From: PWQG01 sp040882255
GTDB taxonomy: Bacteria; Pseudomonadota; Gammaproteobacteria; Pseudomonadales; Pseudohongiellaceae
Assembly: GCA_040882255.1 (NCBI GenBank)
Contig: JBBEBP010000029.1
Span: 124,001-188,000 of the forward strand
Direction: 5' to 3'
DNA: 64,000 nt
Shown: positions 33,201-40,079 of the stretch, in pieces
Layout: the number at the start of each line of letters is the position of its first letter
How positions within the stretch are numbered: position 1 is the stretch's first letter
Position numbers and translations under genes: made by a program
Notes under the pieces: model-generated
Databases searched by the model: none
The model's input: the letters and a program-made list of their open reading frames with translations, nothing else
Told to the model about the DNA's origin: nothing

Positions 33201-34915
33201 GAGTCACTGAGATCGACGTCATCGAACTGCAGGGTGCCACTGCTCTGCAGCGGGTCGTTACCCACCAGCTGATAGATGCCGCTGGAGTTCTTGAATGACA
33301 GCTCCAGCGATGCCTCTCCGTCTTTTTCGAAGAAGTACAGTTCCAGGGGGTAGACGCCCGGATCCAGGAAAATATTGCCCTGGAATGCGGCTTCGGCGTG
33401 GATTCCGCTGTCAGCGATGACCGATTGTCCGTTGACGTTGAGAAATACCCCGTCATCGTTGAAAGTCCGGAACGTATAGGTGTCGGCCTCCGTGATGAGA
33501 ATATCGGTGGTGACCCGGGCAAAGAAGTAATTGTTAATACCTCCTGTTCCAGAGGCTCCCGTGGCCGCTGCGGCAGGCCAGGGCGAGCTGCCCGGAATTT
33601 CTCCAGCGAAGCCGCCCGGATCGTCTGTGAAGTCGATAACGTCGGTAGTGATGGTGTAATCGGCCGCGTTGTTGCTGGCGTGGGTCTGCAGGTCGCTCAG
33701 ACTGGTTGACCAGTAACCGGTCCATTGCTCCAGGGTGAAGGGGGGCTGTACCGGCTTCATGGTGACTGCGCCGGTGTCGTCACCACTGGTGATCACGGGG
33801 GCGTCGTTTTGTCCGGTCACGGTGACCGTTACGGTGTTGTCCGCAAAGGCGCCATGAGCATCCGTGGCGCGGACCTGGAGATCAAAGCTGGTGGACTGAC
33901 CGTCTGCCAGGGACTGGAAAGCACTGCCGGGATCGTACGTCAGGCTGGTGCCGGAAACGGAAGCGCTTCCCCCGGCGGCTGCGTTCAACAGGCTGTAGGT
34001 CAGGTTGTTGCCGTCATTATCGCTGTCGACATCATCGCCCAGGGCCGACAGATCCAGCGCCACGGCAGCGCCGTCCTCGGTGGCGCCCAGCGCTCCGGCG
34101 GCCAGGGTGGGATCATCATTGACGCCGGTGACGGTGATGGTGAGGTTTCCCTCGTCAGAAGTCGCACTATGCTGGTCGGTGGCGGTGTAGCCCAGATCGT
34201 AGGTGACTACATCTCCCGCGGCCAGTTCCTGGAAGTTGCTGCCCGGATCATACGTGAAAGAGCCGTCGCCATTATTGGTCAGGGTGCCCGTATCCGGCCC
34301 GCCGGCGATGGCATAGTTGATGGTGCTGCCATCATCATCGCTGTCGACGTCATCACCATCGAACTGGCCGGTTACTGCACCGTTGTCTTCAATGGCAGCG
34401 ACGGAGACCGCCTGCACTTCCGGCGCATCATTGACGCCGGTCAGGACTACGGAGGCTTCCGCCCAGCTCAGGGTGCCGTTGGACATCCGGATGGCGTAAA
34501 TGAAGCTGTCCGTGGCGGTCTCGCCGAGTGCCAGGCCGGTCAGATCTGCGGCGGCCTGCCCGCTGATAGAGGAGGCGTCATACGCCACCTGGCCGTCCTG
34601 GGTGACCGACAGGGCCGCGCCCAGCCGGCTGATGTTTTCCGCCAGGCCGGTGACGCCTGCATCATCCTGAGTCAGAAGGTCTCCGGCTTCATAGCCGGAC
34701 ATGGCGCCGGAGTCGTTGACCCCGTCATCCACCGACCACAGCCATTTCGCTTTGCCGCCCCGGTCATTGGCCATCACGTCCAGCAAGTAGACATTATCCG
34801 CATAGTCCAGTGATTGTGCCGAGCCGAAAAGATCATCCCTGGCCTGTGGAGTTTTTGTGAACGAGACTTCAGTTCCACCGTTGGTATTGCCGGATTTTCC
34901 CTTTTTCTTGCTCAT
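30254..34915 (-). CDS. Giant multidomain surface adhesin (VCBS/cadherin-like, PA14, DUF642-like)
   Basis: The product has 1553 residues with no N-terminal signal peptide, a hallmark of type I secreted adhesins, although no RTX nonapeptides are visible. In order: a basic N-terminus (MSKKKGKSGNTNGG); VCBS/Ig-like repeats marked by GVNDAP and GVNDDP motifs (about 155-370); a PA14-like sugar-binding domain (about 385-555, with DDGVFLNVNGQSV); more repeats with DEDGSVTIDVLANDTDPDNG (about 655-850); an unrecognised 250-residue insert (about 860-1110); another repeat; a DUF642-like domain (starting NIANPSFEQTMTGWEI, about 1293-1440); and a final cadherin-like repeat. Acidic Asp-rich loops suggest calcium binding. 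No secretion genes are adjacent. It diverges from the LuxR-type regulator. Confidence 0.88.
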   Translation of the reverse strand: MSKKKGKSGNTNGGTEVSFTKTPQARDDLFGSAQSLDYADNVYLLDVMANDRGGKAKWLWSVDDGVNDSGAMSGYEAGDLLTQDDAGVTGLAENISRLGAALSVTQDGQVAYDASSISGQAAADLTGLALGETATDSFIYAIRMSNGTLSWAEASVVLTGVNDAPEVQAVSVAAIEDNGAVTGQFDGDDVDSDDDGSTINYAIAGGPDTGTLTNNGDGSFTYDPGSNFQELAAGDVVTYDLGYTATDQHSATSDEGNLTITVTGVNDDPTLAAGALGATEDGAAVALDLSALGDDVDSDNDGNNLTYSLLNAAAGGSASVSGTSLTYDPGSAFQSLADGQSTSFDLQVRATDAHGAFADNTVTVTVTGQNDAPVITSGDDTGAVTMKPVQPPFTLEQWTGYWSTSLSDLQTHASNNAADYTITTDVIDFTDDPGGFAGEIPGSSPWPAAAATGASGTGGINNYFFARVTTDILITEADTYTFRTFNDDGVFLNVNGQSVIADSGIHAEAAFQGNIFLDPGVYPLELYFFEKDGEASLELSFKNSSGIYQLVGNDPLQSSGTLQFDDVDLSDSHTVTVTPLAGSLGTLTASLDTDTTGTGTGGQVSWQYELDGDGQQQLQSLGAGDTALQQFDVTIDDGNGGSVTRTVDITITGANDAPTANADSATVDEDGSVTIDVLANDTDPDNGDTLTIASAANGQNGTVTVDNNQLIYTPNADYNGTDSFSYTVTDSDGLTSTAAVDVTINPVADPAVLGSAVVNLTETDDPLTTSGTLSISDPDDGEDQFTVQSDTDGEYGSFSIDAGGNWNYTTDGALDFLEDGQVVTDEFTITSVDGTATTVTVNITGTPDGPTAEDDSSSLTASSANDDTDNTVYWVDWTSATVDSQVGGRNPTYTVEGTITLSDTTIGVTYHGQAAEPWGAVPGVQFNDNGSEDYYVTKGSSGTITNTEGVGVFTGPEVGNGPTNNDIIRLHHADSPRTLTFSEPVENLFFAIVSMNNNGYIFDQDFDVVASADSSADSGYYGWTNAWAKTNPETGRYGITTDPATTGVGGATEFHGVLAIDNALESLTWESQTHENWNGFTIGTYGVAQSATVSGNVLDNDDPGNVLPVEVSDVDGNAMVGNSVTLNLASGAILKVDRNGDYLYDDNGAFASLGASDTHVDTVTYTVEDDNGNTDVATLSVTVQGVNDAPLANADSASVDEDSSVTINVLANDTDPDNGDTVTIASAANGQNGTVALSSGQLIYTPNAGFYGTDSFSYTVTDGELTSTAAVEVTVNAVNDAPTISYSGLNIANPSFEQTMTGWEILKLGGSGSGIDHINTGWDAGEGSWSVDLNAFDTGGVKQTITTTPGETYTLGFMLTKNPTSNAGDRSVKVSAGADDETYTVTGTTYNNDMQWTWQTFTFTANSSSTDLVFASQNGGASGTTLDGIVALAARTGEATSITGFDIADPDAGSSTVRIDLSVDHGSLALGSASGLSAVDGDGTDGTLSYTGSLADINAALDSGIDYTGDSGYSGVDTLTALINDQGATGGGALTDSFSVNIQVVGTAPDYVA
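31211..31303. repeat. 93-bp direct repeat inside the adhesin gene, copy 1
   Basis: This segment is about 90% identical by eye to 32807-32899. Both encode the repeat core around NDTDPDNGDTxTIASAANGQ. The nucleotide identity is higher than the rest of the two protein repeats needs, suggesting recent duplication or gene conversion and a possible site of length variation. Confidence 0.7.
32807..32899. repeat. 93-bp direct repeat inside the adhesin gene, copy 2
   Basis: Partner of the copy at 31211-31303, in the same orientation and about 1.6 kb away. Recombination between them would delete the intervening region, including the unrecognised 250-residue insert, in frame. Confidence 0.7.
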
Positions 34916-34938
34916 TTTCCTGTCCCCATAGACACAAG

Positions 34939-34956
34939 CATCCCGGGCCCGGGATG
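34939..34956. promoter_or_regulatory. 18-bp perfect palindrome in the adhesin leader
   Basis: CATCCCGGGCCCGGGATG is a perfect palindrome 24 bp upstream of the adhesin start. It could be a regulator site or an mRNA hairpin close to the ribosome-binding site that limits translation. Confidence 0.4.
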
Positions 34957-34992
34957 TATCGGGAAATCGTAGAACTGACGAGGATCAATTCC

Positions 34993-35012
34993 AATCAACC
35001 TAAAGGTTGATT
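34993..35012. promoter_or_regulatory. Inverted repeat AATCAACC-TAAA-GGTTGATT (candidate operator)
   Basis: Perfect 8-bp arms lie in the 165-bp space between the divergent adhesin and response-regulator genes. The arms match those at 30135-30152. The site lies 78 bp from the adhesin start and about 70 bp from the regulator start, so it could control both. Confidence 0.6.
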
Positions 35013-35080
35013 TTGCTGGTATCGGGACCGGTTCTTTGTGAGTATAGAGGTGCCCTATATTGAGCATACAGAGGGGAAGG

Positions 35081-35785
35081 GTGAGGATTCTTCTGATTGA
35101 TGATCATGTCTCGTTCTGCGAAGGCGTCAGGGCTGCCATGCAGGCTGTCGGGGCGCCTCACGTACTGGATTACGAGGCCGACGCGGAGTGGTTGCCCGGT
35201 GCTGTCATGGGCAGGGTCGACTATGATCTGTTGCTGGTGGATCTGATGATGCCCGGCATGGGCGGCATGGACCTGTTGCGTCATCTGGTGGCCAGTCGCG
35301 ACCCGGTCCCGGTGATCGTGTTGTCCTCGGTGGAGGATGAGGCGATGATTCGCGAGGCGCTGGCACTGGGTGCTGTGGGGTATGTCCCCAAATCCAGCAG
35401 TATCGAAGATATTCTGGATGCTATCGAGCAGTGCAGGCGGGGATTGCTTTACGTCCCGGAACGTTTGCTATCCGGACATCGGGCCGCTGCGCCCTCTCGT
35501 GAAACAGTGGGGCATGACGCCGGGCCGCTGGAGTTGACACGCCGCCAGCTGGAAATCATCAGTCTGATGGAGCGGGGGCTGAGTAATCAGGCGATTGCGG
35601 ATCAGCTATTCATCAGCAAGGCGACCGTGAAAACCCATGTGCACCAGATATTCCGGGCGTTCGGTGTTCACAACCGTATCAGTTGTCTGCGGATGGCCCG
35701 GCAGCGCGGGTTGACGGGGATTCCTTCAGCGTCCGCTTCCCGCGATGTTTGCTCGCAGGACATAACGCTGGATCAGGGAACGTAG
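35081..35785 (+). CDS. LuxR/NarL-family response regulator
   Basis: The product has 234 residues from the GTG at 35081, preceded by GAGGGG; a TTG at 35060 would add seven residues. The receiver starts RILLIDDH, has the phospho-acceptor Asp54 in LLVDLMMPGMGG, and keeps the Lys in YVPKSSS. The C-terminal GerE helix-turn-helix reads LTRRQLEIISLMERGLSNQA and then ISKATVKTHVHQIF. It would bind DNA as a phosphorylated dimer. The gene is convergent with the 7TMR-DISM kinase, overlapping it by 60 bp at the 3' ends, and divergent from the adhesin gene, which makes those its likely partner and target. Confidence 0.92.
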   Translation: MRILLIDDHVSFCEGVRAAMQAVGAPHVLDYEADAEWLPGAVMGRVDYDLLLVDLMMPGMGGMDLLRHLVASRDPVPVIVLSSVEDEAMIREALALGAVGYVPKSSSIEDILDAIEQCRRGLLYVPERLLSGHRAAAPSRETVGHDAGPLELTRRQLEIISLMERGLSNQAIADQLFISKATVKTHVHQIFRAFGVHNRISCLRMARQRGLTGIPSASASRDVCSQDITLDQGT

Positions 35786-38161
35786 GCGAATCAGGGGAAT
35801 GTTTTCCGACACGAAGAACAGGTTCGCCCGGGCATGTTGTTCCCTGATCGGGTGATCATCTCTGCGCATGATCACCAGAATAACCGTGTCCTGGCCCCAG
35901 GGAAGTTGGTCGTCGAGAGGAGGTGTCTCCCTATACAGACTCCGGAAAGCCGGTCCGTCGAGTAACACGAGACCGGGTTGACTCTGCGTTTTCAGCTGCT
36001 GTCTTCGGGCCTCCTCCAGTGTGTTGGCCGGCCAGATTGTGGCGCCCCATTCGATCAGCCGCGTGGTCACGGCATCCATCGGCTCCGTTCCGAATCGCAG
36101 CGCCAGAATCTGCAGGGTGCTCAAGGACAGATCCGGCAGGGCGCCGGGTACCGGAGATTCCGAAGCCGTTGTTCTGCGCAGCGTGATACAGAACCGGCTG
36201 CCCTGCCCGGGGGAGGAATCGACCTCCAGGGGGATATCCAGCCGCTTCACCAGGCGGTCCACGATGGCCAGTCCCAGGCCCACCCCCGGTGTTTCACTGT
36301 TGCTATGCGTCCCCTGGAAAAACGGCACGAAAATGCGCTCGAGCTCATCGTCCGCGATGCCGGGACCCGTGTCTTCCACGCTGATCCTGACCGCATCATT
36401 CTGCTTTTCCACATGCACTCGCACCGTGCCTTGACGGGTGTGCTTGATGGCGTTGTCGATCAGGTTGCGGAGAATCTGTGTCAGGCCCACACGGTCACTC
36501 AGCACGAACGCATTGCTGGTGTCCACTTCCAGGGCCAGACCCTTTTCTGCGGCCAACGGCGTGAAATCCCGACGAAGTGACTCCAGCAGGCCCAGCAATG
36601 GAAAGGACTCCAGTGTCAGACTGCCGCTTTCCCATTCCGTCCGCGACAGTCGCGTCATACCGTCAATCAGCCCCGTCAATCGCTCCACGTTTTCATCAAT
36701 TTTCCCCACATCCCGGTGTCGTTCGGGGGGAAGGGATGGAAGCAGGGAGTGGGAAAAGTGACGGATGGTCTGTAGTGGACCCCGCAGGTCATGGGCCATG
36801 GTATCGATGAAGGTGCCGCGCGCCCGGTCTATGTCATGCACGGTGCGCAGGTGCTGGACAGACTGCTGTTGTGCCCTGATCAGTGCCAGGTGTTCGCGAC
36901 GCTGTTCATAGGCCAGGACGGCGGACAACAGGATGGCATTGAGCGCCGTGACCAGTTGGGCAATGTGGTAGGGGTTGACTGGCGAGTCGATGGCCGAATT
37001 CACCAGTACCGGCCACAGCGTCAGCGTCCAGGTATGCAATATCACGCCCGGGTACCAGTAGCGCACGATCCGCGAGCGGTTCCAGTAGTAGACAAAAGTC
37101 AGCAGATACGCCGCCTGATTGAGCAACCAGAGCAGGGCGAACAGGTCGAAGGTGATCCCGATCGACCGGGCTGAGTAGCCCCCGTCTCGTCCAATGTACA
37201 ACATGACCGGTGTGACCAGGATATACAGTGCGATGACTGCTCTCCATGTGTGGAAGGGCAGGCGGCTGTGATGTTCTATGCCCAGCAGGCGCATGCTGAA
37301 GAGCGCGCCGGCGACCGCGACCATTCCCTGAAACAGGTAGACCAATACCAGGGATCGGGGGAAGGAATTCTGGAGGCCGATCACCTGTGACATGCCGGAT
37401 GCCACGTAGATCAACGCGGCGCTCCCCGCCAGGAACAGGCCGAGGTACAGGTAGACGCTGCGGCGCAGTGCAATGGCAAGGAACAGGTTGTAGATGACCA
37501 CCATCGCAACCAGCCCGTAGTACGCCCCGTCGATGACATGCTGAACGAGGCGGTCCTGCCGGAATGCTTCGGCGTCCTGCAGGACGATGGAAGCGTGTTT
37601 TTCATCGGTGACGGTGTAGGCGGCGATGTACACTCGGTAGGGGTGACCTGGCACTAATCGCAGTGGCATGGGACTGCGTATATCGATCACGGGCCGTCCC
37701 CCGCGGGGTAGGCTGAAGTCGTCGAAGTGGCTGACCAGATCGCCCCGGTGGTCGCGGTAGAACCAGCCCAGCCCATCGATACCGGTCAGGTTCAGCATAA
37801 GATCGCGCTCACGCTGTCCGTGAGAGACAAGGTCCAGGACCAGCAGGCTCAGGCGGCTGGGAGACTCCAGCCACAGGCGGTCTTCGCCGTTGCGCCGCCA
37901 CGTCAACTTGTCCGGGTCTACATCCAGCAGTATCCGGGGGTCATCCAGCCAGGCATCACGCAGCGGGACGGGAAGGTCCGCGATGAGTGTATGACGCCCC
38001 AGGGACACGGTGTCGACGACGTCGCTGATTTCGATTGTCGGGGGCGCGGGGGCTGACTGTGCCCCCGCCATGTCGAAGGGCAGTAGTGCGATCACCAGGA
38101 GGGTGAAGAATGCGAGGCGTGTACGGTCGGCGCTGCGGCTCAGCGCCCGGCCGTCACTCAT
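35726..38161 (-). CDS. 7TMR-DISM sensor histidine kinase with degenerate C-terminal receiver
   Basis: The product has 811 residues from the ATG at 38161; a start four codons earlier is also possible. A signal segment precedes a periplasmic 7TMR-DISM extracellular domain (about 40-190), then seven membrane helices (about 200-410). A HisKA box MAHDLRGPLQTI with His457 follows, then the HATPase motifs (NLIDNAIKHT, DTGPGIA, GVGLGLAIV). Residues 685-805 have a receiver-like layout with LVLLDGPAF at the phospho-acceptor strand, but the N-terminal acidic pair is missing, so it may not be phosphorylated. The gene overlaps the deacetylase stop by 8 nt and converges on the LuxR-type regulator. Confidence 0.88.
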   Translation of the reverse strand: MSDGRALSRSADRTRLAFFTLLVIALLPFDMAGAQSAPAPPTIEISDVVDTVSLGRHTLIADLPVPLRDAWLDDPRILLDVDPDKLTWRRNGEDRLWLESPSRLSLLVLDLVSHGQRERDLMLNLTGIDGLGWFYRDHRGDLVSHFDDFSLPRGGRPVIDIRSPMPLRLVPGHPYRVYIAAYTVTDEKHASIVLQDAEAFRQDRLVQHVIDGAYYGLVAMVVIYNLFLAIALRRSVYLYLGLFLAGSAALIYVASGMSQVIGLQNSFPRSLVLVYLFQGMVAVAGALFSMRLLGIEHHSRLPFHTWRAVIALYILVTPVMLYIGRDGGYSARSIGITFDLFALLWLLNQAAYLLTFVYYWNRSRIVRYWYPGVILHTWTLTLWPVLVNSAIDSPVNPYHIAQLVTALNAILLSAVLAYEQRREHLALIRAQQQSVQHLRTVHDIDRARGTFIDTMAHDLRGPLQTIRHFSHSLLPSLPPERHRDVGKIDENVERLTGLIDGMTRLSRTEWESGSLTLESFPLLGLLESLRRDFTPLAAEKGLALEVDTSNAFVLSDRVGLTQILRNLIDNAIKHTRQGTVRVHVEKQNDAVRISVEDTGPGIADDELERIFVPFFQGTHSNSETPGVGLGLAIVDRLVKRLDIPLEVDSSPGQGSRFCITLRRTTASESPVPGALPDLSLSTLQILALRFGTEPMDAVTTRLIEWGATIWPANTLEEARRQQLKTQSQPGLVLLDGPAFRSLYRETPPLDDQLPWGQDTVILVIMRRDDHPIREQHARANLFFVSENIPLIRLRSLIQRYVLRANIAGSGR

Positions 38162-39251
38162 CGGCAAAGGCATCCCGGTGGAATTCTGCGGCCTTCATCA
38201 CTTCTTTGACGCCGAACTCCGACAGTTCCGGCACATCACCGCCCGCCAGCACTTCGAGCACGGCGTGAACTCCCTGGGACAGTGATGTCAGGTTGTAGCC
38301 ACCCTCCAGTACAAAGGCGAGTCTGCCGCCGCAATGCTCGTCGGCGATTGCCTGCACGATGCTGGTGAGCACGGCAAACCCGTCATAGGTCAGGTTCAGC
38401 GCCAGGTCATTGCGGTGGGGATCGAAGCCGGCTGAAACCAGCACCAGGTCCGGCTTGAAGCGGTTGGCGGCGGGGACCAGGATCTCGCGGAATGCCCGCT
38501 CGAATGCAATGTCTCCGGAGGATTCGGGAATGGGCACATTGACGGTGTAGCCCTCACCAAAGCCGGCACCGACCTCTTCCAGGTCTCCGGAGCCGGGATA
38601 AAAGGGAGCGGCACAATGGATATCGAAAAACAGCACCTCGTCGTCGGCCCAGAATATGTCCTGGGTTCCGTTGCCGTGATGCGCGTCCCAATCGATGATG
38701 AGGACGCGTTCACAGCCCAGCCGGGCCTGGGCGTGGGCCGCCGCCACGGCGACATTGTTGAACAGGCAGAATCCACGTGCCCGGACCGGTTCGGCGTGAT
38801 GTCCCGGTGGCCTCACCAGGGCGAAGGCACTCTGCGTCTCGCCTTTCACTACTGCCTCCACGGCGGCGATGGCGTTGCCGGCCGCTGATGTGGCCGCCTT
38901 GATGCTGTCCGGCGAGACTGCGGTGGTGTCGCTGTCCAGCCACGCACGCTGACCTTCGAGGGAGAAGATGTGATCCAGGTAGGTCGTGGTATGAACCCGG
39001 CTGAGCTGGTCGTAGGTGGCATGAGCCCCGGCGCTGAACCGCACGCCCGGGATGGGGTTCTCGTCCAGATACTCCTTGACGGCTGTCAGGCGGCCCGGGT
39101 GTTCCGGGTAGCTCCACTTGAACTCCAGCCCCTGGAGAAGAGTCCTGACCCGCTTCTCCACGCGGCTGGGAAGATAGGGCACATCAACCTGGGGGTCATG
39201 GCCGAGCATCACTTCGTCATAGAAAACGGTCACACTGCGATCACCTGACAC
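38154..39251 (-). CDS. Histone-deacetylase-family (acetylpolyamine/acetyl-lysine) hydrolase
   Basis: The product has 365 residues. FALVRPPGHHAEP contains the catalytic His pair, VLIIDWDAHHGNGTQDIF the zinc ligands Asp and His, and SAGFDPHRNDLALNL the third ligand region. FVLEGGYNL closes the active site. These are complete, so the enzyme should be active on acetyl-lysine, acetylpolyamine or related amides. It has no signal peptide. Its stop overlaps the start of the histidine kinase gene, so the two are probably co-transcribed, an unusual pairing. Confidence 0.93.
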   Translation of the reverse strand: MSGDRSVTVFYDEVMLGHDPQVDVPYLPSRVEKRVRTLLQGLEFKWSYPEHPGRLTAVKEYLDENPIPGVRFSAGAHATYDQLSRVHTTTYLDHIFSLEGQRAWLDSDTTAVSPDSIKAATSAAGNAIAAVEAVVKGETQSAFALVRPPGHHAEPVRARGFCLFNNVAVAAAHAQARLGCERVLIIDWDAHHGNGTQDIFWADDEVLFFDIHCAAPFYPGSGDLEEVGAGFGEGYTVNVPIPESSGDIAFERAFREILVPAANRFKPDLVLVSAGFDPHRNDLALNLTYDGFAVLTSIVQAIADEHCGGRLAFVLEGGYNLTSLSQGVHAVLEVLAGGDVPELSEFGVKEVMKAAEFHRDAFADE

Positions 39252-39290
39252 TCAGCACCCCCTTGACCGGCACGTTCGATCTCATTGGCT

Positions 39291-39833
39291 TCATCTGTTT
39301 CTGGATAACTCTTCCTTTACCGTCCCGGTGAAAGCGGCGGCACGAACCCCCGTGGTCGTGAACCCCAGCCGTGACCATGTGGCCTCGGCCTCCTTGTTGG
39401 AAACGGAGTACTCGAGGATCAGTTCGCCCGCCCCGTGGTCTTCGGCGAATGTCACCAGCTCCCGCAGCATTGCACTGAAAATTCCCAGTTTCCGGAATTC
39501 CGGCTCCACCCAGATATCATCAATGATACCGGACCTGAACTCGTGGTCCCCTGCCTGTTCCCAGATGCCCTGGCTGCGCCAGATGTAAATATAGCCCATC
39601 CCCACCAGTCCCGCATCCGGCGATTCGGCGACAACCACCAGTTTGTCGTCCGCCGCCATTGCGGAGGAAAGCAGATCCCTGAGCTTATCCCGCTCCTTTT
39701 TCCGAAGCTTTTGTGGCGCGCCTCCCGATACATGGAGCGCCAGTTTCGCGAGAAATCCGACGAGTACAGGGAGGTCGCGCGGCTCGGCCTCGCGGATAAT
39801 GAAATCATCAGTGTTGCCACGTTCTTCGACCAT
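39291..39833 (-). CDS. GNAT-family N-acetyltransferase
   Basis: The product has 180 residues from the ATG at 39833; a start at 39857 would add eight. DFIIREAEPRDLPVLVGF opens a GNAT fold. IDDIWVEPEFRKLGIFSAML is the acetyl-CoA binding motif A in a variant form (R-x-x-G-I/F), and ILEYSVSNKEAEATWSRLGF is motif B. It would acetylate an amine or protein using acetyl-CoA. It lies just upstream of the deacetylase-family gene on the same strand, 39 bp apart, so an acetylation-deacetylation pair is possible. The substrate is unknown. Confidence 0.82.
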   Translation of the reverse strand: MVEERGNTDDFIIREAEPRDLPVLVGFLAKLALHVSGGAPQKLRKKERDKLRDLLSSAMAADDKLVVVAESPDAGLVGMGYIYIWRSQGIWEQAGDHEFRSGIIDDIWVEPEFRKLGIFSAMLRELVTFAEDHGAGELILEYSVSNKEAEATWSRLGFTTTGVRAAAFTGTVKEELSRNR

Positions 39834-40079
39834 TGGTGAATCATTTCCGTTGTGCATTCTGTGATAGGGAGTCGGGAGCGTAGCCTGTGTTGTTCCCGAT
39901 GAAATGCGCGACACTGACCACCAGTGTAGACGTGATGCCCCGGCAAGGCCAGCCGCTGAGAAAGGGGCAGGAGCGTCTGCATGATCCATGGGGGCCATGG
40001 CTTCGTATGGTATCCCGGAACATGGCACAATATATCCGTAACGTGCCCGTGACCTGAACCAATCGTATGGAGCCGATTC

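Noticed and set aside
31000..34800. Possible CRISPR-like or satellite array in the repetitive adhesin region
   Set aside because: The repeats are in-frame protein-coding units of variable length, without short identical repeats and unique spacers.
33725..34813. A 362-codon Gly/Val/Arg-rich open frame opposite the adhesin gene
   Set aside because: Its repetitive composition is the complement of VCBS repeats; the sense frame has clear repeat and domain motifs.
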